From positions 81,355,420-81,419,419 of the forward strand of contig CM039463.1 in NCBI GenBank assembly GCA_022414725.1: DNA of 64,000 nt, in the 5' to 3' direction. Source of the DNA: Microglena sp. YARC. Taxonomy: Eukaryota > Chlorophyta > Chlorophyceae > Chlamydomonadales > Chlamydomonadaceae. The position numbers were made by a program, and so were the translations under genes. Under the pieces are notes generated by a model that worked only from the letters and a program-made list of their open reading frames with translations, was not told the DNA's origin and did no database searches. Below, piece by piece: positions 20,863 to 34,000 of this stretch. How positions within the stretch are numbered: the stretch's first letter is position 1; the number at the start of each line of letters is the position of its first letter.

Positions 20863-22833
20863 ACTACACCACACTCCCGAGTGTAGATCATAATCATAGT
20901 GCTGCAGATACTACACCACACTCCCGAGTGTAGATCATAATCATAGTGCTGCAGATACTACACCACACTCCCGAGTGTAGATCATAATCATAGTGCTGCA
21001 GATACTACACCACACTCCCGAGTGTATATCATAATCATAGTGCTGCAGATACTACACCACACTCCCGAGTGTAGATCATAATCATAGTGCTGCAGATACT
21101 ACACCACACTCCCGAGTGTAGATCATAATCATAGTGCTGCAGATACTACACCACACTCCCGAGTGTAGATCATAATCATAGTGCTGCAGATACTACACCA
21201 CACTCCCGAGTGTATATCATAATCATAGTGCTGCAGATACTACACCACACTCCCGAGTGTAGATCATATCATAATCATAGTGCTGCAGATACTACACCAC
21301 ACTCCCCGAGTGTAGATCATAATCATAGTGCTGCAGATACTACACCACACTCCGAGTGTAGATCATAATCATAGTGCTGCAGATACTACACCACACTCCC
21401 GAGTGTAGATCATATCATAGTGCTGCAGATACTACACCACACTCCCGAGTGTAGATCATAATCATAGTGCTGCAGATACTACACCACACTCCCGAGTGTA
21501 GATCATAATCATAGAGTGCTGCAGATACTACACCACACTCCCGAGTGTTAGATCATAATCATAGTGCTGCAGATACTACACCACACTCCCGAGTGTAGAT
21601 CATAATCATAGTGCTGCAGATACTACACCACACTCCCGAGTGTAGATCATAATCATAGTGCTGCAGATACTACACCACACTCCCGAGTGTAGATCATAAT
21701 CATAGTGCTGCAGATACTACACCACACTCCCCGAGTGTAGATCATAATCATAGTGCTGCAGATACTACACCACACTCCCGAGTGTAGATCATAATCATAG
21801 TGCTGCAGATACTACACCACACTCCCGAGTGTAGATCATAATCATAGTGCTGCAGATACTACACCACACTCCCGAGTGTAGATCATAATCATAGTGCTGC
21901 AGATACTACACCACACTCCGAGTGTAGATCATAATCTGCAGGCTGCAGATACTACACCACACTCCCGAGTGTAGATCATAATCATAGTGCTGCAGATACT
22001 ACACCACACTCCCGAGTGTAGATCATAATCATAGTGCTGCAGATACTACACCACACTCCCGAGTGTAGTGCTGCATCACACCACACTAGTGCGATCATAG
22101 TGCTGCAGATACTACACACACTCCCGAGTGTAGATCATAATCATAGTGCTGCAGATACTACACCACACTCCCGAGTGTAGATACATAATCATAGTGCTGT
22201 GCAGATACTACACCACACTCCCGAGTGTAGATCATAGTGCTGCAGATCATCCCGAGTGCTGTGCTGCAGATACTACACCACACTCCCGAGTGTAGATCAT
22301 AATCATAGTGCTGCAGATACTACACCACACTCCCGAGTGTAGATCATAATCATAGTGCTGCAGATACTACACCACACTCCCGAGTGTAGATCATAATCAT
22401 AGTGCTGCAGATACTACACCACACTCCCGAGTGCAGATCATAATCATAGTGCTGCAGATACTACACCACACTCCCGAGTGTAGATCATAATCATAGTGCT
22501 GCAGATACTACACCACACTCCCGAGTGTAGATCATAATCATAGTGCTGCAGATACTACACCACACTCCCGAGTGTAGATCATATTCATAGTGCTGCAGAT
22601 ACTACACCACACTCCCGAGTGTAGATCATAATCAAAGTGCTGCAGATACTACACCACACTCCCGAGTGTAGATCATAATCATAGTGCTGCAGATACTACA
22701 CCACACTCCCGAGTGTATATCATAATCATAGTGCTGCAGATACTACACCACACTCCCGAGTGTAGATCATAATCATAGTGCTGCAGATACTACACCACAC
22801 TCCCGAGTGTAGATCATAATCATAGTGCTGCAG
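20863..22833. repeat. 47-bp minisatellite, about 42 copies
   Basis: The unit ACTACACCACACTCCCGAGT...ATAGTGCTGCAGAT repeats almost without change for 1971 bp, with a few truncated or fused units near 21920-22260. Each unit contains the inverted repeat ACACTC-CC-GAGTGT. A single diverged unit lies at the equivalent place behind gene B (46739-46788), so the array grew from one ancestral unit. There are no spacers, so it is not a CRISPR array. Confidence 0.95.
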
Positions 22834-24909
22834 AACTGAATTTGATTGAACTGTTAAATGGTTTGTTAACCTACTCTGGGGTGGTCACCATCTGAATAAT
22901 ATATATAAGTCAAGTCGCCCCTCGCAATGCCCATAGTGCTGCAGCCGCTGATTGACAGTGGTTTTTTGTGAGAAAGTATCCCCCCCCCCCCCCCCCCCTA
23001 CACACAAACACACACACACCGTCACACGCACACACACACCCAAGATTGGGGGGAGTGTGGAATCTGTTGACCAAAACAGCCACCTAGAGGATTTAGAAGG
23101 AAGCTGGGAAGGGGGTATGTCTTGGCCAACTCTTGTTGCTCAATGTTACAAGTCACAGCCTAAATGAATTAACTGCTAGTAATTGGTAAATAATTGCAGG
23201 AGACCAGATATAATTAAATTCAAAAATCCAACCAATACTGCGATTCTACAGCGGGTTTTTTTTTGCGGTCTTGATTAGTGGCAGTGTACTCTTGTGATTT
23301 AAACGGTAATTTATTGTACTGCCAAAGACGCCGAAGCAGCCAAATTGCTGGCTAGAGCCATGTAACCAAGTTCAATTACTCTTGCGAAAATTAAGTCCAC
23401 TCATGCCACCTGCCCACTCAGTCCTTGCTGCAGCTCAAGGTTGGGCTTATTTATCTAACAGCTATAATAGCGTGAATGTAATGTAACCACATAACACTGT
23501 CTGCTCGACACACAGGCCCCATCAAAATTTGCGTGAAGCACACAAATCCCAGTCAAAATGTGAGTGAAAACAGGGGAAACACACGTCAATATCTAAACCT
23601 AAAAAAACGTCAAAATGTGTGAGAAAACATGCGCATCCCTGATACAGTGTCCGTGAAAACACGCAACCACCCTTCTCATCTAGAGTTCGTGTGTCTTTGG
23701 AATTCGTCACGCAAACAGGTCCGTTTTGAAGTACCCTGAAGAAGACCCATCATTTTGGCTGACAATCCTCCCATTCAAAAAAGTAACTTGCTATTACTGC
23801 CGTGCGGCGAGCCCCCTTATATTATTCTTATGCAGCACCCAAGTTCAAGATGAAGACGGCAAGCAGCCAGTTGGCTGCCTTGAGCCATGTGATCAAGTTC
23901 AAGTTGAGTGTTTACAAAACATACACACACATCCAACATCCATACACACACTTATCATTCAGACACACATTGGCAACATCCATGCACACACACTCTACAT
24001 TCATCCACGCACCATCAACATCCATACACACAGACATCATAACAAACACAGGCATTAAGTCATACATACACAGTCAACATATATATGCCACCGGGCAACA
24101 TCCATACAAACACGCTCAACCTTCAGGTAACATACACACACCTTGGGGACGTTATCATTCTCAAGACGTTCAACCCGGGGGAGCTCCAGTCCCCAGCAGT
24201 GGCGGAGGCTGAAACAGCAACCGCGTTCCCCACAGCTCCCCCGGTGAGTACCACAGCAGTTGCAAGGGACATGACCCCCCTCCTGCTCATCTCGCTCAAC
24301 CCCCTTCGGCGACGCCCTCACCGCCTTGGATGTGAACCTAACCCGTTCGACAGGTCGACGAGGTTCTCGACATGCATGGGTGGGACTGATGCGACGGACC
24401 TGGCTGATGAAGGTGGTGGTGGAGGCACCGTGGGGGGCAGAGGCAGGGTAGGGCGGGGTAGGGAGCTATTCGGACGTGCATGGTTCGGTGCACGGGATGT
24501 CTGTTCAAGGAGCTTGGGAGAGAAAGAAGGACTGATGGGAGCGTGGAGCATTTTCCTTAGAGATGGAAATTGAGAGCAGATTTGGGAGCGTGGCCGCATG
24601 ATCGACATCATGATGGGCGGGGGGTCGAGCCCCGTCGAGCCCCGGGGTCGAGCCGGGTCGAGCTGGACGGTGACGTGGAGGGGCGCGCGCGGGGTAGCGT
24701 AGGGGCACGGCACCGCGCACCGAAGCTGTACTGAAGCTGCACCGAGCTGCACCTTAATAACGGTTTCACCCTCTACTTTCTATGCTTATCCCTGTCCCTT
24801 TCTATATCTTCTCAACTCTTTCTGAATTATCTCCTACCCTTATCGCAAAGCCTTTGGATCTTCTTCTCGTCTCGTGTATTTCCGCGATTGCCCCAACATC
24901 ATCGGAACT
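22834..24909. other. Intergenic region between ankyrin genes A and B
   Basis: It holds a 19-nt C run (22980-22998) followed by (AC)n; a block at about 23620-23915 that is repeated downstream of gene B at 47425-47665; (CA)-rich repeats with CATCCATACACACA at 23920-24130; and a GC-rich stretch (24130-24740) with local open frames and GGGTCGAGCC repeats. From about 24760 the pyrimidine-rich leader of gene B begins, resembling 2290-2413. I assign no gene. Confidence 0.5.
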
Positions 24910-25089
24910 ATGAACCTTTGGAAGTTCGCCACTCCCGTTACCGTTGCGAAGCCAGTGTGGCATTCGAGGGCCTTTCCTCCCCCGAATCGGACGTGCACAG
25001 CACCACGCACTCTGGCGACACCAGTTGGGAAGAGCCCTGAGCCTAACACGGCAATGCAACAAATACAGACGAAGATTGCTACCACTGAG
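24910..25089 (+). CDS. Gene B exon 1: start exon MNLWKF...
   Basis: This 180-nt exon encodes [20 protein letters not shown] then AFPPPNR...QTKIATTE. It ends CACTGAG|GCAAGTAGCACTCCATCC: its donor and intron match those after the coiled-coil exon of gene A. The exon thus seems to have been fused to the end of the lost coiled-coil exon. Phase 0 fits the next exon. Confidence 0.68.
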
Positions 25090-28000
25090 GCAAGTAGCAC
25101 TCCATCCACATCCAAGCACTGCCCAAACCGCAGACTTCCATGTCATATTGGTCATATATACACACAGGGAGAATTGGTTGCTCACACTCACTTCCAGGGC
25201 AGTGCCCATGCACACACACTTAGGTATTGAGTAGATGAAACACTCTTGCATACTTATCAATCACAGGTAGCCCCACCCCCCCCTCCACCACACCGCACAC
25301 ACACACACCCAAAGAAAAAAACTTTCCAACCACCACCCACCCACATGCAAACAACCCCACTCCCACCTCCTGTACCCCCAACCAGCCTCACCTCTTCTAA
25401 CCCCACATCCACCTTACAAATGCACATACACACATGCAGGCAGAGTCCAGACATAGGTGGCCAGATGTCAGTGGCAGCAATTTGCTTAAGGCATCCAGGG
25501 CAGGAGATCTTGCTGGAACCCTTTCACTCTTGAAGAGATATGATGATGATGATGATGATGAGGTAACTCTGCTTCCCTCAAATTTGTATATTGATTGTGA
25601 GTAGGATCGTCGTGATTGTGAGTAGAAGTCGTGCGCTACTCTCGTGAAGCACGCAGCAAACTCATGGTCAGGTAGTCTGGGCATATCTGAATGAATGTGC
25701 AATTTTTTCAAGCTAGACTGGCAGCATGTAAATGTGAGCCTTGTATATGTAGGGGTGTCAATATAATACGTAGCTGTCCAGCACTGCTGAAATATTTGGG
25801 CTGAGCTCAAAGGCTATCTTAGGGAGCTGTCTAGCAGCTGCAGTGTGCAACCAAAGAAAAGCAATGTACAAAAGGAGGTCGTTGCACCACCTTCAAACAT
25901 GATTGTATGCATGATGGCATGACGTGCAACAATGCGCACATGCATTAATTTGAATTTTAAATATGGCATGATTGTGTGCTTGTTAGTGAGAAGTGTAATG
26001 TTGTGTTCATGCATATACTTTGAAGATTGAATTTGAAAGATGGAACTGAGTCACCTCCTGTTCCAAGAAGCTGCAGGTGTTGTGTTATCTTGGTTGATTG
26101 CAGACGAGCTGTTGAGGATGGGATGCATTATATAATGGAATGCCCTTTTATAATGAAGATAGGAAAATGCTCTTTGATAAAGTTGGCATTAAACTAGAAG
26201 CAGTGTTTTATAGTTATAATATAAGGATGATAATGAAGCCCATATCCATTTAATGTTGGAAGTACTTGACAACTTGTATAAATAAATGTGATCAAAAAAA
26301 GGAACGTTATTTGTTATAAATTGCGCTTCACAGACACACACATACAAACACACATGAGAATAATGACTGCTTTATGGCGGAGCCCCCCCTTCTGGGGGGC
26401 GGGAGCCCCCAGTGTTACCCATTTGTCCGGTCGACCATCCATCCATCCATCTGACCGTGATGAAGCCCGACACGTCAGCCAACGGTCTCGTAACTAACTC
26501 GCTTCCGTTGCCACCTGTCGCTCCCTTGCGATCACTCTCCGCCAATTTTTAGCGTCGCAGGCGACGCTGCATCGAACTTGTACAACATCTAATTACTAAA
26601 CTCTTGCAGGGACATTTCAGGGCGTTGGAGTCGTGTTGCGGTGGCTTAGTTTGCAGGAAGGGCCGGGGTTGGACTTTGCGGGTAGGGGTTGCTGGTAGGG
26701 CTGGGTCTAGAAAAGGGACATTTTTTCCGGAATACATTCCGATCGGAATACGAGACCCCGTTTTGGCCAAAATTGCTGGAATAAGAAACCTAATAATGAA
26801 ACAAGTTTTTTTTTTACTGAAATTGACTAAAAAGGACCTTAATCGACCAAAATCGGAATAAGGATCCTGTTTTGGGAGGAAAATAGGGAGGAATAATATA
26901 GAAAGGAATAAGATTTCCTCTTTTTGATTTGAAAAAAATATCACTGGTCTAGGAGGTGAAATTGGTTGTTCGGTGTCTGGTGCTGGTGGAATGTGGATTT
27001 GGTGGGGCTAGTTGATTGGCACATGAGAACACTCACTGCTTGCACAACATCTGATCTCTTTCATTGTATCTACTTTGCAGGATGGTAGTTCACCCCTGCA
27101 CAGAGCTGCTGCAAAGGGCCACATTGACTGCGTACTTGCTTTGGTGAAAGCAGGAGCAAGTGTAGATGCCAAGGAGACTGTAAGAAAGCATTGTATAAAC
27201 TGTAGGCTATGTGTAGCAGGTTCCCTACTCAACTTATCTGCCTGGCTATTCAGCCCAAGTAATAGCAGGCTAGTGCACCTGGAAGCTGATGCAATTAGCT
27301 TTCCAGCACTGCTTACATATTTGGGCTTATCCCAACAGCTGGCTCATGGATCTGCCTAGACGCTGCAGCGTGTAACCAAGGAGAAAAGCATTGTACTCAA
27401 GAGTGCCGTTGCGCCATCCTCTGGCATGATTGTGTGCATGTTGATATGAAGTGTAATGTTTATTGCATGCGTATGATTTGAATTTTGAATTTGACAGGTG
27501 GAACTGATTCACTTCCTGTTCTAAAATAATGTGGGTGTTGTGTTATCTTGGTTTATGGCAGACAAGCTGTTGAGGATGAGATGCATTATATAATGGAAGA
27601 CCCCAGATTGCCCTTTCTACTATGAAGATAGGAAAAAGCTCTTTGATAAACTTGGAATTCAACTAGAAGCAGCATTTAATAGTCACTCATCATATGAGGA
27701 TAATAATGAACCCCGTAACCATTCAAGGTCAGAAGTATTCGACAGCTTTTATAAGAAATATAGAACACAAAGGAACTGTTATTTTTTCTTAACAGCATTT
27801 GATCACACCTACACACACGCGCATACAAACATACATGAGATATTGGGCTGTAAAAGAGAGTTGTTTTGACTGCCTAAATACTTTTATGCCAGAGCCAAGG
27901 TGGATGATGAGACCGATGTAAGAATGAGTATAATTGCAGCGCAAGCCAAATACATTCTAGTGTGAAATGTGCATATGTATTCATGCGAACATCAATCGCT

Positions 28001-31000
28001 TCAAACCACAATCAACCTCATATTGCACCACATTCACAATGATTGATTGATTTTCACACCCTGATTTCGTCCCTGCCAATGTCGCAGTGCTCAACCAATT
28101 GTAAATCAATGAGATTGCTTGGTTGCTTCTTGCCCTGCATCTTGTCTTGCCTTTGTTGGAGTTGGTGTTGGGGTGGAGTTGGGGTTTGCGGGTGGGGTTT
28201 GCAGGAAGGGCTTGTGTTTGGTTTCTTGGATAAGTTTCGGCCTTGGGTTTGAGGGCAGGTTTGGGGTCAGGGTAACACATTTTGTCAAATTGGTCAGCGC
28301 TTAAAACACACAAACGTCAAATTGGTCAGCACTTTCTACTGCAAAAAGCGCTAAAACTGCGTGCTGCGCCCACAGGGGGTTGAAAAACTGCGCGAAACGC
28401 GTAGTGGGGCTCAAAAAGGAAGCGCTTAAACGCGCTGCCGGGCGCGCTTTGTAGTACCCTGGTTGGGGTGCGCCCGTAGGGTTGGGGTTGGGGTTGGAGG
28501 GAAGGACTGGGTCTGTGTCGCAGGTAGGGATGGGTTTGGGGTCTGCGGTAGGATTGGGGTTTCCGGGCAGGGTTGGGGTTAGGGTTTGCAAGTAGGTCTG
28601 GGGTTGAAGGGAAGGGCTGGGGGGTGGCTTTTAGTGATGGGTTTGGGTTTAAGGGCAGGGTTGTGGATTGCAGCTAGGGTTGTAGAGAAGGGCTGGGGTT
28701 GGGATTTTCGGGTAGGGTTGGGGCTAGGGGTTGCGGGTAGGGTTTGGGTTGCGCTTTTTGGTTACAGTTGGGGTTGGGCTTTGTGTGTAGGGTTGGGGTT
28801 TGAGGGTAGGGTTGGGATTTGAGGGAAGTTCTGGGGTTTGGCCTTTCAGGTATGGTTGGGGTTTGCGGGTAGGGTTGAGGTTGGCGTTTGCAGTTAGCGT
28901 TGTGGTTGGAGGGAAGGGTTGGGGTTGGTCTTTTCAGGTGGGTTGGGAGTTGCGGGGTAGGGTTTTGGGTTTGACGGAAGGGCTGGGGTTGGGGCTTTTC
29001 GGGTAGGTTTGGGGTTGGGGTTTGCAGGTAGGTGTTGGGGACTGCGGGTAGGGTTGGGGTTTGAGGGAAGGGCTGGGGTTGGGCCCTTGGGGTAGGGTTT
29101 GGGTTGGGATTTGGGGGTTATGTTGGGGTTTGCGGGAAGAGTTGGGGTTTTGCGGGAAGAGCTGGAGGTGGGATTTGCAGGCAGGGTTGGGGTCTGCAGG
29201 TGGTTTTTATTGTAGGGTTGGGCCTGGGGTGTGTGCAGTTGAGGGTGTTTTGGACTTGGGTTTGGGGGTCAGTGGCATTGGAGAGCCTGTTATTGGGTGT
29301 TAGGTGCTGGTGGAATGAGAATTGGTGGGGTAAGTTGTTCTGCACATGAGACCACTCGCAGCTTGCACAACATGTGATCAATTAAATCCTTCATTGTATC
29401 TACTTTGCAGGACGGTAATACACCCCTGCACATAGCTGTTGGAGGCGGCCACCTTGACTGCCTACCTTTCATTGGTGAACGCTGGAGCAAGTGTAAATGC
29501 CAAGGATGACGTAAGAAAGTACTGTTTATATTGTGGGATGTGTGTACTAGCTTCTAGGTAGCTCCTTTGGCTGCCTGGCTATTCAGCCAAAGTGATGGCA
29601 GGCTAGTGCACCAGAAAGCTGAGACAATCAGCTTTCCAGCTCTACTGGGTTTTATTCAAGCCCAAGGGCTGGGTCAGGGGGGTGTCTAGAAGGTCCAGCG
29701 TATAACTAAGGGATAATAACTGTAAGTATGAGTGTTGTTGCACCACCTTTAAGCACGATTTTGTGGATTTTGGTAAGACGTGTTACGTTGTGTACATGCT
29801 TATGATTTAAATATTGAATCTGGCAGATGAACCTGGATCACCTCCTGTCCCGAGAGAGTCTGTAGGTGTTGTGTTATCTTGGTTGATGGCAGACGAGCTG
29901 TTGAGGATGTGATGCATTTTATAATATAATGCCCTCAATAAATAATAGCTATACTATGAGGATGATAATGAAACCTGTAACCATTCAAGTTTGGAAGTAT
30001 TTGTCAACTTGTATAAAGAAATCTGATCGAAAAACGAAGTGTAATTGTGTATACATAGCACTTGATCACAATCACTCGCACACATACAAACTTGAAACAT
30101 TAATGAAAATACGTACTGCTTGCACATCTGATATTAAAACTTGTGTACGGCCCCTACCTTGCAGACAGAGGCCACACCCCTGCATTGGGCTGCTCAGGAG
30201 GGTCACCTTGACTGCCTAAATGCGTTGGTGAAAGCTGGGGCCAAGGTGGATGCTGAGACCAATGTAAGAAAAAATATCATCACAGCACATGCCAAATGAT
30301 AGTATGCGCACATGCATTCTGGAGTGAAATGTGCATTTGTATTCATGTGGACATCAATTGCTGCAAACCACAATCAACCTCATATTGCACCACATTCACA
30401 ATGATGAATTGATTTCACACCCTGATTTCATTCCTCCCAATCTTGCAGAACTTGAACAATTGTGAATCAATGAGCCATCTTGGTTGTGCCGTGCCCTGTG
30501 TCTTGTCTTGGTTGGCATTGGAGTTGGTGTTGGGGTGGGTTTGTGGGAAGGGTTTGGGTTGGGGTTAGTGGGTGAGGGTTGCTGGTAGGGATGGAGCTGG
30601 GTGTTTTGGTTGTTCAGTGTTAGGCGCTGTTGGCAAGTGGTTTGGTGGGGTTAGTTGTTTGGCACATGAGAACACTCACCGCTTGCACAACATCTGATCA
30701 CGTACACTGTATCTACTTTGCAGCAAGGTAGTACACCCCTGCACGACGCTGCTTTAAATGGCCACCTTGACTGCCTTCTTGCTTTGGTGAAAGCAGGAGC
30801 AAGTATAGATGCTAAGGACAAGGTAAGAAAGCACTGTTTATATTGTGGGCTATGTGTAGCAGCTTCTCTCCTCTGTCTGCCTGGCTATTCAGCCAAAATG
30901 ATACCAGGCTAGTGCACCAGGAAGCTGATGCAATCAGCTTTTCAGCACTGCTGGAATATTTGGTGGCACCCAATGGCTGTTTGCAGAAGATGCAGTGTGT

Positions 31001-34000
31001 AATGATAACGCCTCGTGGGGCGTGGTGTTAAGGGAGCCCGTCGTACGCGGGTGGGGAGCGGTCTCCTACCTCAACTGATGCAGTGTGTGTAATTAGAGAA
31101 AATAACTGAACTAAAGACTGTCGTTGCACCAACTTATTACATGATTTTGTGCATGTTGGTATGACGTGTAATGTTGTGTACGTGCATATGATTAAAATAT
31201 TAAATCTGACAGATGAACCTGGGTCACCTACTGTTCCAATAGAATCTGCAGGTGTTGTGTTACCTTGGTCGATGGCTGAAAAGCTGTTTAGGATGAGATA
31301 CATTTTATAATGGAAAGCCCTCTATATTCTGCAGATAAGAAAATGCTATTTGATAACTTGGAATTCAACTAGATACAGCGTTTAATAGCTTTACTATGAG
31401 GATGATAATAAAACCCCTAACCATTCCAGGTTGGAAGTATTTGTCAACAAGTATAAAGACATTTAATTGTCAAACGAAACACAATTGTGTATACATAGCA
31501 CTTGATCACAATCACTCACACACACGCAAACATGAAACATACATGGAAATACTCATTGCTTGCACAACATCTGTCAACAAAACCTGTGTATTGTCCCCAC
31601 CTTGCAGGAAGAGGCTACACCCCTGCATTGGGCTACTCAAGAGGGCCACCTTGACTGCATAAATGCTTTGGTGGAAGCCGGAGCCAAGTTGAATGCTGAG
31701 ACCAATGTAAGAATGAATAACATCGCAGCACATGCCAAATGATTGTATGCACACATGCATTCTGGTGTGAAATGTGGATTTGTATTCATGCGGACATCAA
31801 TCGCTTCAAACTACAATCAACCTCATATTGCACCACATTTACAATGATTGATTGATTGATTGATTGATTTCACACTCTGATTTCATTCCTCCAAATGTTG
31901 TAAAACTTGAACAATATTAAGCAATGAGACTGCTTTGTTGTGTCGTGTTGTACATGTACTACATTGTACGGGATTGTGGATTTGTGCTGAGGAGAAGCGG
32001 AAGGTAGTTATGGTGGAGGGGAGCAGTGAGTTTGCTAGGGGTTGTGGGTTTGGGTGTTGGGATTTATGGCGTTGCAGTTTTGTTGTTGCTTGTTGTTGTC
32101 GGTTGTTGGGTTCTGGTGGTATGGGGATTTGTTGGGGTGTTGTGACTTGTGATCGTGATAGTGTTGAGGCTGGGGTTGGTGTTGGCATTTGTGGTGTGTG
32201 TGGAGTTTCTGGCGTTAGTGTTTGTGGTATATTTGTCTTGGTGAGGCGATGGTGTTGCCCTGCTGGTTTAGTATGTGCCGTTTGCGTTGGGGGGATAGGG
32301 GGCACCACTTTCACAACATCTTATCGCTAAACCCTTAGCCCTAAAACCTGGATATTGTCCGATGACAATGAGTACACATACGTATGTCAGTGTGTGAAGT
32401 TTGAACCACAGGGAGCCGGCTGAGCCCAATGGATGGGCTAGGGGAGTACCTAGAAGCTGCAGCTTGCATCCAATGAGAAAAGCACTGCACTAAAGAGTGT
32501 CATTGCACCACCACCTGACATGATTATGTGCTTGCATATAATTTGAATATTGAATCTAACATGATTTTTGTGCGTGTTGGTATGAAGTGTGATGTTGTGT
32601 ACAAGCATATGACTTCAATATTGAATCTGACTGTTGGAATTGAGTCACCTCCTGTTCGGAGAGAATCTGCGGGTGTTGTGTTATCTTGGTTGGTGGCAGA
32701 CGAGCTGTTGGGGGTGAGATGCATTATACAATGGAATCCCCTTCATATTCTGAATATAGGATTTTATATAATTTGAGTTCAACTAGGTAAGTAATAATTA
32801 TAAGTGTCGTTTAATAGTGATAATACAAGGATGATAATGTAACCCGTAACCATTCGAAGTTGGAAATAATAGACAAGTTTCCAAAAGAAATGTGATCCAA
32901 AAACAAAAAAATGGTTCTCAATTACACTAGATCACACACACTCACACATACATGCGCAACACATGCACACAAATATAACATACGGTACGCAAAATACGTA
33001 CTGCTTGTACAACATCTGATTGATTGTATCTTGTGTTTGTCCCTACCTTGCAGACAGAGGCCACACCCCTGCACTGGGCTGCTCGTGAAGGTCACCTTGA
33101 CTGCCTAAATGCTTTGGTGGAAGCCGGAGCCAAGGTGGATGCTGAGGACAATGTAAGAATGAATATCATCGCAGCACATGCCAAATGATTGTATGTACAC
33201 ATGCTTATAGTGTGAAATGTGCATTTGTATTCATGTGGACATCAAGCGCTTCAAAAACCCTTTAGCCTAAACAATCAACAATCAACCTTATATTTAGGCT
33301 TTGGAGGTTAGGGCTAATGGCGATCAAAATTAGCGCTCATAGCACTAATAGCTAAATTAGCCCTAATTGTAAAAGCTAATTAGTCAAAACTTAGCCAAAA
33401 CAACCCAGAAAAAGTGCCACGTGTGTATGAGAGTGTTATTATGCAGAAACCTTGCTGCGCTGCTTTGCGGTGCGTGGGCTACTTCTCAGTTCCAACATCT
33501 CCACCCCCACCAAATCCTCCTCATCAGAGTCATCAACACCATGCAGCAGCTCATTCATTGCTGAAGCCGACTTCTTCTTCTCTTCAGCCAGTAACCCCTT
33601 GCAGTAAGATGTTTTGGTCGGGTCAGAATGCAATTTGTAGGAGGCCTGGGGGTTCGAAAGGCTGAATACCCGACTGCATTTTGTGCAAGCGACGACGCGC
33701 TGCTCCTCGACCCCATCCATGTCCATCCCATCTTCACAAGCTTGCATCTCAGGTCGAAAGAGCTTCTTCCAACCTCCCTTGACGCTATTCAGGCGTCCGA
33801 AAATCTGGGTAGGCGGCAGCGACGTGCTCATGAATACCTGTTTTCCGCCTCTCACGTACAAAGACTTGGGTGGATTGGAAACGGTTGCCATTTGCGAATG
33901 AGAATTGCTGAGCGACGCAATGCGAAAATTAGCGAACGACAATATCTCAGGCTTCGAGTAACTGGAAGAGGACAGATATCTGTACTGCCCGCCCTCTTGT

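Noticed and set aside
20863..22833. CRISPR-like regular repeats
   Set aside because: The 47-bp units are directly adjacent with no unique spacers, and the locus is in a eukaryotic gene-rich region; it is a minisatellite.
24085..24573. 162-codon frame upstream of gene B with a GTGAGT at 24242
   Set aside because: No family resemblance, the frame crosses GC-rich simple repeats, and no partner exon could be matched by phase.
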